Below are positions 28,103 through 35,846 of a DNA stretch of 64,000 bases, piece after piece (within the stretch, counting starts at the first letter, position 1; every line of letters starts with the position of its first letter). Made by a program: the position numbers and the translations under genes. Origin of the DNA: Leifsonia sp. AG29 (GTDB lineage Bacteria > Actinomycetota > Actinomycetes > Actinomycetales > Microbacteriaceae); contig NZ_VMSF01000001.1 of the NCBI RefSeq assembly GCF_009765225.1, forward strand, positions 806,001 to 870,000. The letters are read 5' to 3'. A model generated the notes under the pieces. That model was not told where the DNA came from. It ran no database searches and worked only from the letters and a program-made list of their open reading frames with translations.

Positions 28103-28974
28103 GCGCGCTCGTCGATCAGGCCGCCGGGGTCGCGCAGGAGCCGCGAGTCGCGGGCCGGCGCCGCCGTCGCTCGGTCACACTCGGGATCGGTCTCGTGCTC
28201 GTCGGTCTCGTCGTCGTCACCGCGCTCGTGTCGTTCTTCTGGCTGCCGTACGCCCAGAGCGACACGTCGGGAGGCCGCCTCGAGGGTCCGGGCGCACAGC
28301 ACTGGCTCGGCACAGACAAGCTCGGCCGCGATCTGCTGACGCAGCTCATGATCGGCGCCCGCATAGCTCTCGCCGTCGGCATCGGCTCCGTGGTCATCGG
28401 CGCGGTCATCGGCGTCACGGTCGGTCTTCTCGCCGCGTTCGCCACGCGCTGGCTCGACGACACCATCTCGGCGTTCCTCGACATCCTCATCGCCTTCCCC
28501 ACGCTCCTCCTGGCCATGCTGATCGTGGCGGCCCAGGGCGCCTCCCTGGGCACGGCGATCCTGGCGATCGGGCTCGCCATGGCGTCCGTCGTGGCGAGGC
28601 TGACGCGAGTGCTCGCGAAGCGCGTGCTCTCGCAGCAGTATGTGACCGCCTCCCGCACCTCCGGCACGTCGTGGCCCGGAGTCGTGCTCCGCCATGTGAT
28701 GCCCAACATCTGGCCGACGTTGAGCGTCAACCTCGCCCTGCAATTCGGTGTCGCCGTGCTCGCCGAGGCGAGCCTGTCGTACCTCGGGCTGGGCGCCCCG
28801 CCGCCGAACGCGTCCTGGGGCAGGCTCCTCGAGGAGGCGCAGGGCACGGTCGCGACCGCACCTGTCGGTGCCATCGCCCCCGGCGTCGCCCTGGTGGTGC
28901 TCGTCATCGGCGTGAACCTCGTGGCGGACGGACTGCGCGAGGTCGGCGACCCCACGAGGAGGCGAGGCCGGTGA
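28099..28974 (+). CDS. ABC importer permease, DppC/OppC class
   Basis: 291 residues. A basic N-terminus (GRRRRRS) precedes the first membrane segment; HWLGTDKLGRDLLTQLMIGAR is the DppC signature after the first loop. About six segments, with the EAA-like coupling loop YVTASRTSGTSWPGVVLRHV and LAEASLSYLGLGAPPPNASW near the end. Start ATG overlaps the preceding stop (ATGA), and its stop overlaps the ATPase start (GTGA), so the operon is translationally coupled. Confidence 0.93.
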   Translation: MSALVDQAAGVAQEPRVAGRRRRRSVTLGIGLVLVGLVVVTALVSFFWLPYAQSDTSGGRLEGPGAQHWLGTDKLGRDLLTQLMIGARIALAVGIGSVVIGAVIGVTVGLLAAFATRWLDDTISAFLDILIAFPTLLLAMLIVAAQGASLGTAILAIGLAMASVVARLTRVLAKRVLSQQYVTASRTSGTSWPGVVLRHVMPNIWPTLSVNLALQFGVAVLAEASLSYLGLGAPPPNASWGRLLEEAQGTVATAPVGAIAPGVALVVLVIGVNLVADGLREVGDPTRRRGR

Positions 28975-29759
28975 TCCTCGACGTGAACGCTCTGAGCGTC
29001 TCGACGCGCGATGGCGTGCGCCTGGTCGACGACATCTCGTTCTCGCTCTCCGAGGGGGAGCGGGTCAGCCTGATCGGCGAGTCCGGGTCCGGCAAGTCCC
29101 TCACCTCGTTCGCCGTCACCGGTCTGCTGCCGGACGGGCTGAGTGCGTCCGGGAGCGTCCTCCTCGACGGAGTGCAGGTGATCGGCGCCGCCGAGAAGGC
29201 GTTGGTCCCGCTTCGAGGGCGGACCGTGTCGATGGTCTTCCAGGAGCCGTTGACGGCGCTCGACCCGCTCATGCGGCTGGGCAAGCAGGTCGCGGCCCCG
29301 CTCGCGCGCCACCTCGGCCTGCGCGGCTCGGCCCTCCGCGACGCCGTGCTCGGCGCCCTCGAGGAGGTGCGGCTCCCGGACCCGCAGCGCATCGCGCGGG
29401 CGTATCCTCACGAGATCTCGGGAGGTCAGCGACAGCGCGTCGCGATCGCGGCGGCGCTCGCCTGCCGGCCGCGCCTCCTCATCGCCGACGAACCGACGAC
29501 CGCGCTCGATGTGACCGTCCAGGCCGAGATCCTGGCGCTGCTCGATGCACTGGTGGCCGAGCGGGGGATGTCCCTCCTCTTCGTGAGCCACGATCTCGCC
29601 GTGGTCTCGCGGATGACCGATCGCGCAGTCGTGCTGCGCCGTGGCCGGGTCGTCGAGCAGGGGCCGATCGGGCGGATCCTCAGCGCGCCGGCGGACCCGT
29701 ACACCGCGGAGCTGGTTCGCAGCGCCCGCGAGCTCGATGCCGCATTGGAGACACCGTGA
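28971..29759 (+). CDS. ABC importer ATPase, DppD/OppD class
   Basis: 262 residues. Walker A GESGSGKS, Q-loop in MVFQEPLTALDP, signature ISGGQRQRVAIA, Walker B LLIADEPTTALD and H-loop LLFVSHDLAV are all intact. The C-terminus PADPYTAELV is the peptide/nickel-ATPase tail, but it ends early without the Cys-rich 4Fe-4S-type extension of long DppD proteins. GTG start overlaps the preceding stop. It should pair with the next ATPase as a heterodimer. Confidence 0.93.
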   Translation: MILDVNALSVSTRDGVRLVDDISFSLSEGERVSLIGESGSGKSLTSFAVTGLLPDGLSASGSVLLDGVQVIGAAEKALVPLRGRTVSMVFQEPLTALDPLMRLGKQVAAPLARHLGLRGSALRDAVLGALEEVRLPDPQRIARAYPHEISGGQRQRVAIAAALACRPRLLIADEPTTALDVTVQAEILALLDALVAERGMSLLFVSHDLAVVSRMTDRAVVLRRGRVVEQGPIGRILSAPADPYTAELVRSARELDAALETP

Positions 29760-30520
29760 CGCCGATCCTCGAGCTCCGTGACGCCACGTTCCGCTACGGC
29801 CGGGCGCAGAGCCCGGCCCTCGACCGCGTCTCCTTCGCGATCGAGGGCGGCCGAAGCGTCGGGCTCGTCGGGGAGTCGGGCGCCGGCAAGACGACTGTGC
29901 TGTCGCTGCTGCTCGGTCTGACGAGTCCGACCTCCGGCGAGGTGCTGTTCGACGGCGCCCCGCTCGACCGCCGCGACCGGCGGTTGATGCGTGGCTTCCG
30001 CCGCAGTGTCCAGACTGTCTTCCAGGACCCGTACTCGTCTCTCGACCCGCGCCAGAGTGTCGGTCGGATCGTGGGCGAACCGCTCGCGTCGCTGGGAATC
30101 GCGACGGGAGCGGAGGCGCGACAGCGGGTCGCGGAAGCGCTGGCCTCCGTCGCCCTGCCGGCCGACGCGGCCTCGCGCTTCCCGCACGAGTTCTCGGGCG
30201 GTCAGCGGCAGCGCATCGCCATCGCCCGCGCGATCGTGGCGCGCCCGCGGGTGCTCCTCGCCGACGAGCCGGTGAGCGCTCTCGACGTGACGACGCGCAT
30301 CCTAATCATCGAGCTCCTCGGCGAGCTCGCCGCGCGCGAGGGCATGACCGTCGTCATGGTGTCGCACGACCTCAGCGTGGTCGCGTCGCTCTGCGCGCAG
30401 ACGGTCGTGCTCCAGGGCGGCCGTGTCGTCGAGCAGGGCGAGACGGCCGCGGTGCTCGGGTCGCCCTCCGACGCCTACACGCAACGCCTGATCGCGTCGG
30501 TTCCGCGCCTCCCGGCCTGA
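29756..30520 (+). CDS. ABC importer ATPase, DppF/OppF class
   Basis: 254 residues. Walker A GESGAGKT, Q-loop TVFQDPYSSLDPRQSV (the DppF hallmark), signature FSGGQRQRIAIA, Walker B VLLADEPVSALD and H-loop VMVSHDLSV are complete. GTG start overlaps the preceding stop by 4 bases. It is the last gene of the five-gene importer operon and is convergent with bcp; no clear terminator hairpin is seen in the 42-base gap. Confidence 0.93.
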   Translation: MTPILELRDATFRYGRAQSPALDRVSFAIEGGRSVGLVGESGAGKTTVLSLLLGLTSPTSGEVLFDGAPLDRRDRRLMRGFRRSVQTVFQDPYSSLDPRQSVGRIVGEPLASLGIATGAEARQRVAEALASVALPADAASRFPHEFSGGQRQRIAIARAIVARPRVLLADEPVSALDVTTRILIIELLGELAAREGMTVVMVSHDLSVVASLCAQTVVLQGGRVVEQGETAAVLGSPSDAYTQRLIASVPRLPA

Positions 30521-30562
30521 TCCGGGCGTTCCCCGAAGCGGGCCGGGACGCGGTTCCGGTCG

Positions 30563-31039
30563 TTACGCGTCGATGCCGAGCCTCTTGCGCAGCGACGCCA
30601 CGTGCCCCGTAGCCTTGACGTTGTACAGCGGCAGACGAACGGTGCCGTCGGGGTCGATGACGAACGTCGACCGGATGACACCCTCGACCAGCTTGCCGTA
30701 GAGCTTCTTCTCGCCGTACGTGCCGTACGCCTTGTGGACCGTGAGGTCCTCGTCGGACAGGAGCGGGAAGTTCAGGCTCTCCTGCTCCTGGAACTCCTTG
30801 TTCTTCGCGGGGGCGTCCTTCGAGATGCCGATCACCTGGTACCCGCTGGAGGCGAGCGAGTTGAGGTTGTCGCGGAAGTCGCAGGCCTCGGTCGTGCAGC
30901 CCGGGGTCATCGCCGCCGGGTAGAAGTACAGGATGACGTTCTTGCCCTCGTAGTCGGCGAGGGAGACGCTGTTGCCGTCCTGGTCGGTCAGGGTGAATGC
31001 GGGCGCCGGCCGGCCCGCCTCGAGTCGCTCATCGGTCAT
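30563..31039 (-). CDS. bcp: Thioredoxin-dependent thiol peroxidase, Bcp/PrxQ
   Basis: 158 residues. Peroxidatic Cys48 and resolving Cys53 lie in PGCTTEACDFRD, the five-residue spacing of the PrxQ subfamily; YFYPAAMTPGC gives the catalytic Thr. It reduces H2O2 and organic peroxides with thioredoxin-like donors in the cytosol. It lies 14 bases after rsgA but has its own leaderless-type -10, so it can be made independently. The oxidative-stress sigma SigH gene is nearby, though no SigH-type promoter was seen here. Confidence 0.95.
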   Translation of the reverse strand: MTDERLEAGRPAPAFTLTDQDGNSVSLADYEGKNVILYFYPAAMTPGCTTEACDFRDNLNSLASSGYQVIGISKDAPAKNKEFQEQESLNFPLLSDEDLTVHKAYGTYGEKKLYGKLVEGVIRSTFVIDPDGTVRLPLYNVKATGHVASLRKRLGIDA

Positions 31040-31045
31040 GCGACC

Positions 31046-31051
31046 ATTCTG
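31046..31051 (-). promoter_or_regulatory. -10 hexamer CAGAAT, leaderless type, for bcp
   Basis: Read on the minus strand, CAGAAT ends 6 bases before the bcp ATG (31039). It lies in the 14-base gap after rsgA. Confidence 0.4.
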
Positions 31052-31053
31052 GC

Positions 31054-32118
31054 CTACGCGAGCGTGGTGAGGAGGCGCTGGAGCGAGTCCAGCCGCGCAC
31101 GCCCCGTCTCGCCGAGCCGGCCCTCCTCGACGGCCTCGACGATCGCGCAGTCCGGGGCGTCGGGCAGGTGGGTGCAGCCGCGGGGGCAGTCCTCCGCGAT
31201 CTCAGCGAGGTCGGTGAACGCCTTGAGGATGCTGTCGGTGCTGACGTGCCCGAGACCGAATGACCGGACGCCGGGCGTGTCGATGACCCAGCCGTGACGT
31301 CCCTCCTCGTCGTCGACCCGCAGCGACACGGTCGAGGACGATGTGTGGCGGCCCCTGCCGGTCACCTCGTTCACGTGGCCGGTCGCGCGCTTCGCTCCGG
31401 GCACGATCGCGTTGACGAGTGTCGACTTGCCTACACCGGAGTGGCCTACCACGACGGTGTCGTGCCCGACCAGCACGGCCTTGATCTCGGCGACGGGGAT
31501 GGCGTCCTCGCGGCTGGTGAACACCGGGAGGTCGAGGCCCGCGAAGTTCTCGAGGAACGGTGCGGGGTCGGCGAGGTCGGTCTTCGTCACGCAGAGCATC
31601 GGGGCGATCCCGGCGTCGAAGGCCGCGACGAGGTAGCGGTCGACGAGCCGGGTCCTCGGCTCGGGGTTCGCGGCCGCCACGACGATGAGCATCTGGTCGG
31701 CATTCGCGACGATCACGCGCTCGACCTCGTCCGTGTCGTCGGCGCTGCGGCGGAGCAGTGTGGTCCGCGGTTCGATGCGGACGATCCTCCCCAACGTCCC
31801 CTCCTCGCCGGTCACGTCTCCGACGACGGCCACGCGGTCGCCGGTGACGATGGCCTGGCGGCGGAGCTCGCTCGCCCGCGCGGCGATGGACTGGCGTTCG
31901 CCGGGCGTGTCCTCGTCGACGAGCACCGTGTAGCGGCCGCGGTCGACGCCGAGCACCCGCGCTATCGCCGCGTCGGCGTGCTCCGGGCGCTGCTTCGACC
32001 TCGGCCGGTTCCCCTTCGGGTTGGGCCGGGTGCGCACGCTCGACTCGTCGTAGTCGCCGTACTCCTCGTCGTCGTCGTCATCATCGGTCGCCCACCACGA
32101 CCCGGTGCCGTCCGTCAC
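31054..32118 (-). CDS. rsgA: Ribosome small-subunit GTPase RsgA
   Basis: 354 residues. An acidic run (DDDDDDEEYGDYDE) at the N-terminus precedes the OB domain; the circularly permuted GTPase has G4 TKTDLAD before G1 GHSGVGKST, and G3 DTPGVRSFG. The C-terminal zinc site CPRGCTHLPDAPDC has the expected Cys and His residues. RsgA checks late 30S maturation. GTG at 32118 is chosen as the first plausible start (MTDGTGSWW); it lies 28 bases after aroA, so the two are probably one transcript. Confidence 0.93.
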   Translation of the reverse strand: MTDGTGSWWATDDDDDDEEYGDYDESSVRTRPNPKGNRPRSKQRPEHADAAIARVLGVDRGRYTVLVDEDTPGERQSIAARASELRRQAIVTGDRVAVVGDVTGEEGTLGRIVRIEPRTTLLRRSADDTDEVERVIVANADQMLIVVAAANPEPRTRLVDRYLVAAFDAGIAPMLCVTKTDLADPAPFLENFAGLDLPVFTSREDAIPVAEIKAVLVGHDTVVVGHSGVGKSTLVNAIVPGAKRATGHVNEVTGRGRHTSSSTVSLRVDDEEGRHGWVIDTPGVRSFGLGHVSTDSILKAFTDLAEIAEDCPRGCTHLPDAPDCAIVEAVEEGRLGETGRARLDSLQRLLTTLA

Positions 32119-32146
32119 GGCTCCCGGCTCCGATCGATGCGCGCGG

Positions 32147-33511
32147 TCACCGGCCGGGCGCTCCCTGCACCATGCGCGTCCAGAGCTCGGTGAACTGGGG
32201 GAGGGTCTTGGCGGTCGTCGCGACGTTCTCGATCTCCACGCCCGGCACGACGAGGCCGATGATCGCACCGGCGGTCGCCATCCGGTGGTCCTCGTAGCTC
32301 CGCCAGACCCCCCCGCGCAACGGACGCGGCTCGACGCGCAGGCCGTCCTCGAGCTCGGTCACCGCGCCTCCCAGGCCGTTGATCTCGGCCGCCAGCGCTG
32401 CCAGCCGGTCGGTCTCGTGATGGCGGATGTGCCCGATGCCGGTGATCTCACTGGGACCGTCGGCGAGAGCCGCCAGAGCGACCAGGGCGGGTGCGAGTTC
32501 GCCGCCGGTCGACAGGTCGAGGGTGACCGGCGAGACGGTCTCGGGCCCCGTCACGGTCAGGCGGTCGCCCTCGAGCTGCACGGTGGCGCCGAACAGCGGC
32601 AGAAGCTCGGCCAGGTCGGCCCCGACCTGGGTCGTCGAGGCTGGCCAGCCGGTGACCGTGACCGATCCGCCCGTGGCGACGGCGGCCGCGAGGAAGGGGG
32701 CCGCGTTCGACAGATCGGGCTCGATGTCGACGTCGAGCGCGCCGATGCGTCCAGGGGCGATCCTCCAGTGCCCGGTCTCGGGAGACTCGACCACAACGCC
32801 CCGCGCGGCCAAGGCGGCGACCGTCATCTCGATGTGGGGGAGGCTCGGGAGGCGCTCGCCGGTGTGCGTCAGGTCGAGTCCCTCCTCGAATCTCGCGCCC
32901 GACAGGAGGAGCGCGCTGACGAACTGGCTGGAGCTCGATGCGTCGACCCCGATCGCGCCTCCGCGCACCGACCCCGTGCCGTGCACGGTGAACGGGAGGG
33001 CGCCCCGGCCGTCGTCGTTCACGTCGACGCCGAGGGAGCGGAGCGCCGCGATGATGGCGCCCATCGGACGGCCGCGCGCGGAGTCGTCGGCGTCGAAGGT
33101 GGTGGGGCCGAGGGCGAGGCCGGCGACCGGCGGTACGAACCGCATCACCGTTCCGGCCTGGCCGCACTCGATCGTGGTGCTGCCGATGAGCTCGTCCGGA
33201 GGGGTCACCAGCAGGTCGGAGCCGAACTCGCCGGAGCCCTCGCGCTCCTCGATGCCGACGCCGAGGGAGCGGAGCGCCTCCACCATGTTCGCGCTGTCGC
33301 GGGAGTGGAGGGGCGAGCGCAGCAGCGACGGCCCGTCGGCCAGGGCCGCCAGCACGAGCTCCCGGGCGGTCAGCGACTTCGATCCCGGCAGCGACACGGA
33401 GGCGACGACGGGACCGTCGGCGACCGGCGCCGGCCACAGCGTGTTCGGCTCCTCCGTGCGGTTGTCGCCGTACGGGTCGAAGTCGGGAGCGGAATATTTC
33501 GAGATCAGCAT
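32147..33511 (-). CDS. aroA: 3-phosphoshikimate 1-carboxyvinyltransferase (EPSP synthase)
   Basis: 454 residues. Sixth step of the shikimate pathway: adds enolpyruvyl from PEP to shikimate 3-phosphate. Motifs: [15 protein letters not shown] (substrate Lys and Ser), [39 protein letters not shown], and HHETDRL with [10 protein letters not shown] at the end. The Gly-Gln-Ala-Gly-Thr loop in place of the class I LNAGTAMRP matches actinobacterial enzymes. ATG at 33511 follows a TAACCT hexamer by 8 bases and is preferred over an in-frame TTG at 33520. The start lies inside the sigH promoter of the opposite strand. Confidence 0.95.
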   Translation of the reverse strand: MLISKYSAPDFDPYGDNRTEEPNTLWPAPVADGPVVASVSLPGSKSLTARELVLAALADGPSLLRSPLHSRDSANMVEALRSLGVGIEEREGSGEFGSDLLVTPPDELIGSTTIECGQAGTVMRFVPPVAGLALGPTTFDADDSARGRPMGAIIAALRSLGVDVNDDGRGALPFTVHGTGSVRGGAIGVDASSSSQFVSALLLSGARFEEGLDLTHTGERLPSLPHIEMTVAALAARGVVVESPETGHWRIAPGRIGALDVDIEPDLSNAAPFLAAAVATGGSVTVTGWPASTTQVGADLAELLPLFGATVQLEGDRLTVTGPETVSPVTLDLSTGGELAPALVALAALADGPSEITGIGHIRHHETDRLAALAAEINGLGGAVTELEDGLRVEPRPLRGGVWRSYEDHRMATAGAIIGLVVPGVEIENVATTAKTLPQFTELWTRMVQGAPGR

Positions 33512-33515
33512 TGTT
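33491..33515 (+). promoter_or_regulatory. SigH/SigR-type promoter of sigH
   Basis: GGAATA at 33491-33496 and GTT at 33513-33515, separated by 16 bases, fit the GGAAT/GTT consensus of the oxidative-stress sigma factors SigH and SigR. Transcription would begin near 33521-33523, about 36 bases before the GTG at 33558. This suggests autoregulation, as known in Streptomyces, Mycobacterium and Corynebacterium. It overlaps the aroA 5' end on the other strand. Confidence 0.6.
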
Positions 33516-33519
33516 GTCA

Positions 33520-33525
33520 AGGTTA
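33520..33525 (-). promoter_or_regulatory. -10 hexamer TAACCT, leaderless type, for aroA
   Basis: On the minus strand TAACCT ends 8 bases before the aroA ATG. It lies about where the opposing sigH transcript would begin. Confidence 0.35.
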
Positions 33526-33557
33526 TCCGTGTTCCAGACCCAGAGAGGGATCAGCCC

Positions 33558-34286
33558 GTGCCCTTCGCGACCGCCGTTCTCGACGCACCCCGCGTCGATA
33601 CTCGGGGTCCCGTCGCGACGGAGCAGCTCATCCCGGGGGTCACGGAGCAGCGCCCGCAATTAGACTGGCCGGTGATGACCACCGAAACCGAGGATCTGGG
33701 CCGCCTCTTCGAGGAGCAGGCCCTGCCCTTCATGGACCAGCTGTACGCGGCGGCCCTCCGCATGACCCGGAACCCGGCCGACGCGCAGGACCTCGTGCAG
33801 GAGACCTACGTCAAGGCGTACGGCGCGTTCGGCCAGTTCAAGCAGGGCACGAACCTGAAGGCGTGGCTCTACCGGATCCTCACCAACACGTTCATCAACA
33901 CGTACCGCAAGAAGCAGCGCGAGCCCTACCAGGGGACGATCGACGAGCTCGAGGACTGGCAGCTCGGAGGCGCGGAGTCGACCACCGCCTCCACGAGCCG
34001 CTCGGCCGAGGCGGAGGCGATCGACCACCTGCCCGACAGTGCCGTCAAGGACGCGCTCCAGGCCATCCCGGAGGACTTCCGGCTGGCCGTGTACCTCGCC
34101 GATGTCGAGGGCTTCTCCTACCAGGAGATCGCCGACATCATGAAGACCCCGATCGGCACCGTCATGAGCCGTCTCCACCGCGGCCGCCGGATGCTGAGGG
34201 AGCTTCTGACCGACTACGCGCACGAACGCGGGCTCAGCGCCGTTCAGGGCGAGCCCGCCGTGCAGACCACCAGGAGAACACGATGA
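33558..34286 (+). CDS. sigH: ECF sigma factor, SigH/SigR type (start uncertain, possible two forms)
   Basis: 242 residues from GTG 33558, or 203 from ATG 33675. Region 2 is complete: [31 protein letters not shown] and [20 protein letters not shown]; region 4 has [20 protein letters not shown] and [13 protein letters not shown]. It is closest to mycobacterial SigH and Streptomyces SigR, which respond to thiol oxidation. GTG 33558 has a strong ribosome site (GAGAGGGA, 7 bases away) and lies just downstream of a SigH-type promoter; ATG 33675 gives the family-typical length but has a poor site. The extra N-terminus ([12 protein letters not shown]...) is not domain-like. The stop overlaps rsrA (ATGA). 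Confidence 0.93.
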   Translation: MPFATAVLDAPRVDTRGPVATEQLIPGVTEQRPQLDWPVMTTETEDLGRLFEEQALPFMDQLYAAALRMTRNPADAQDLVQETYVKAYGAFGQFKQGTNLKAWLYRILTNTFINTYRKKQREPYQGTIDELEDWQLGGAESTTASTSRSAEAEAIDHLPDSAVKDALQAIPEDFRLAVYLADVEGFSYQEIADIMKTPIGTVMSRLHRGRRMLRELLTDYAHERGLSAVQGEPAVQTTRRTR

Positions 34287-34528
34287 CCGACTGCGGTTGC
34301 GAGAAGGCCAAGGCCGAACTCGAAGAGTACCTGCGCAACGAGCTGTGCAGCGAGGATGCTGCCGACGTGCGCGAGCACCTCCAGAACTGCGACGGCTGCT
34401 CGAGCGAGGCCCACCTGAACGTGGTCCTCACCGAGGTCGTGCAGCGCGCGTGCAAGGAGACGGCGCCCGAGGAGCTGCGCACCGAGGTGCTGCTCCGGAT
34501 CCGTTCCTTCCAGGCGACGGCCCACTGA
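34283..34528 (+). CDS. rsrA: Zinc-binding anti-sigma factor, RsrA/RshA type
   Basis: 81 residues. The ZAS core HLQNCDGC (HxxxCxxC) with further cysteines in [16 protein letters not shown] matches redox-sensing anti-sigma factors of mycothiol-producing actinobacteria. In the reduced form it holds SigH; disulfide stress releases zinc and the sigma factor. ATG overlaps the sigH stop (ATGA) and has AGGAG 7 bases upstream, so both are made together. The palindrome array 2 begins 40 bases after its stop. Confidence 0.93.
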   Translation: MTDCGCEKAKAELEEYLRNELCSEDAADVREHLQNCDGCSSEAHLNVVLTEVVQRACKETAPEELRTEVLLRIRSFQATAH

Positions 34529-34567
34529 GTCTCGCTGCGCTGCGCGCAGCCCCTACCGCCCGCCCGC

Positions 34568-34914
34568 ATTCGTGCCGAATGTGCCCTCCGAGGGCCGGCA
34601 ACTCGTGATTCGTGCTGAATGCGGGAGTCGTAGGGCTGGGCCGGGCCCTCATTCGTGCTGAATGTGCCCTTCGAGGGCCGGCAACTCGTGGTTCGTGCTG
34701 AATGCGGGAGTCGTTGGGCTGGGTCGGGCCCTCATTCGTGCTGAATGCGGGGCGTCGTTGGGCTGTGTCGGGCCCTCATTCGTGCTGAATCTGCCCTTCG
34801 CGGTCCCGCAACTCGTGATTCGTGCTGAATGCGGGAGCCGTTGGGCTGGGTCGGGCCCCTCATTCGTGCTGAATGTGCCCTCCGGAGGGCGGCGAGGGGT
34901 GATTCGTGCTGAAT
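34568..34914. repeat. Array 2 of 13-base palindromes, 9 units, in a 414-base intergenic gap
   Basis: The gap 34529-34942 between convergent rsrA and a VOC gene holds nine units, cores starting at 34568, 34608, 34651, 34691, 34734, 34778, 34818, 34862 and 34902; steps 40, 43, 40, 43, 44, 40, 44, 40. Eight units have GTGCT in the middle, all in one direction, and one (34568) GTGCC; 34691 has G for the first A. Pairs 40 apart form a tandem repeat of about 83 bases; the fifth unit has lost its partner. Between partners lies a second small palindrome (GCCCTTCGAGGGC at the 34651 pair; GCCCTCCGGAGGGC at the 34862 pair). The periods are not multiples of three, which argues against coding. Confidence 0.92.
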
Positions 34915-34942
34915 GCGCACCACGGGCGCGGTGCCTCGCACG

Positions 34943-35728
34943 TCAGGCCGCGCTGCCCGATCCCGCCTCGTGCAGGAAGAAGAGGCCGCCGAACGGGTCC
35001 GTCACCTGAGCGAACCGGCCGAACTCGCTGTCCCACGGGTCGCGGAGCACCGTGCCTCCCAGTTCGACGACCCGCGCCGACGCGGTGGCCGTGTCGGCCA
35101 CGGTGAAGTAGACGACCCAGTGCGAGGGGACGCCCTCGGGCAGCATCCCGTCCGCGTCGAAGACGCCGCCGGCCGGCGCGGCCTCGTCGCCGAAGGTCGA
35201 GTAGCGGAAGTCGGCCGTGTCTCCGAGCACGCGCATCTTCCAGCCGAAGACGCGGGTGTAGAACTCGACCTGGGCCTGGTAGTCCCGGGCGTAGAGCTCG
35301 TGCCAGCCGAGGCCTCCCGGTTCGTCGACGAGCTCGAAGCCGCGGTGCTCCTCCGGCTCCCACAATCCGACCGCGGCGCCGCCCGGATCCGCCAGGACGG
35401 CCAGTCGGCCGCGATCGCCCACCTGCATCGTCGGGGCGAGGACGGTCGCACCCGCCTCCTGCGCTGACGCCTCCGTCGCCGCGGCGTCCTCGACGAGGAG
35501 GTAGGTCGACCACAGGTTCGCCGGGCCGCCTTCGCCCATGACGGGCCCGAGACCGGCCACGAGGCGGCCGTCCTTGGTGAAACTCACGTAGCCGCCGTAC
35601 TCCTCACCGGCCGACTCGGCCTTCCAGCCGAAGAGCGAGGAGTAGAACTCCGTTGCGGCGGGCACATCGGAGGCGGCGTAATCGACCCAGCAGGGCTCAC
35701 CCAGCCGGTGTTTGGTGACGACGGTCAT
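34943..35728 (-). CDS. VOC-family protein with two glyoxalase-like domains
   Basis: 261 residues, two VOC modules. Domain 1 starts GEPCWVDYAASDVPAATEFY and SSLFGWKAE; domain 2 starts WHELYARDYQAQVEFYTRVF with FGWKMRVLGD. The second module ends with TDPFGGLFFLHEAG, a typical end. It may act as a dioxygenase, glyoxalase or hydroxylase-like binding protein; the substrate is unknown. ATG at 35728 follows a leaderless-type -10; a start further upstream would give a meaningless N-terminus. Downstream is palindrome array 2. Confidence 0.88.
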   Translation of the reverse strand: MTVVTKHRLGEPCWVDYAASDVPAATEFYSSLFGWKAESAGEEYGGYVSFTKDGRLVAGLGPVMGEGGPANLWSTYLLVEDAAATEASAQEAGATVLAPTMQVGDRGRLAVLADPGGAAVGLWEPEEHRGFELVDEPGGLGWHELYARDYQAQVEFYTRVFGWKMRVLGDTADFRYSTFGDEAAPAGGVFDADGMLPEGVPSHWVVYFTVADTATASARVVELGGTVLRDPWDSEFGRFAQVTDPFGGLFFLHEAGSGSAA

Positions 35729-35735
35729 GTCGCCC

Positions 35736-35741
35736 AACCTA
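35736..35741 (-). promoter_or_regulatory. -10 hexamer TAGGTT, leaderless type, for VOC gene
   Basis: TAGGTT on the minus strand ends 7 bases before the ATG (35728). It forms part of a small inverted repeat (CCAACC ... GGTTGG). Confidence 0.55.
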
Positions 35742-35796
35742 GCCGCTGGGTTGGTCGCCCGCGAGGGACGCAGACAAGTCCGGGTGGAGGACAGCA

Positions 35797-35837
35797 ACGA
35801 CGAAGGCCCCGGTCGCGCGGACCGGGGCCTTCGTCGT
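35797..35837 (-). terminator. Terminator of kgd
   Basis: A perfect 18-base stem: ACGACGAAGGCCCCGGTC at 35797-35814 and its complement at 35820-35837, loop GCGCG. It begins 9 bases after the kgd stop; on the minus strand the sequence then reads TTGCTGTCC. Confidence 0.85.
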
Positions 35838-35846
35838 GCGGGTCGC

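Noticed and set aside
33511-33520. TTGACA on the minus strand at the aroA start as a -35 box
   Set aside because: A matching -10 (TATTCC) would lie inside the aroA coding region; the TTG is better seen as an alternative start codon or chance.
34568-34914. CRISPR array
   Set aside because: Units are short palindromes of 13 bases with repetitive, not unique, intervals, and there are no cas genes.
34732-34941. Small minus-strand gene made of RIQHES/HSARM repeats
   Set aside because: The repeat period of 40-44 bases is not a multiple of three, so the peptide pattern is a by-product of DNA repeats.
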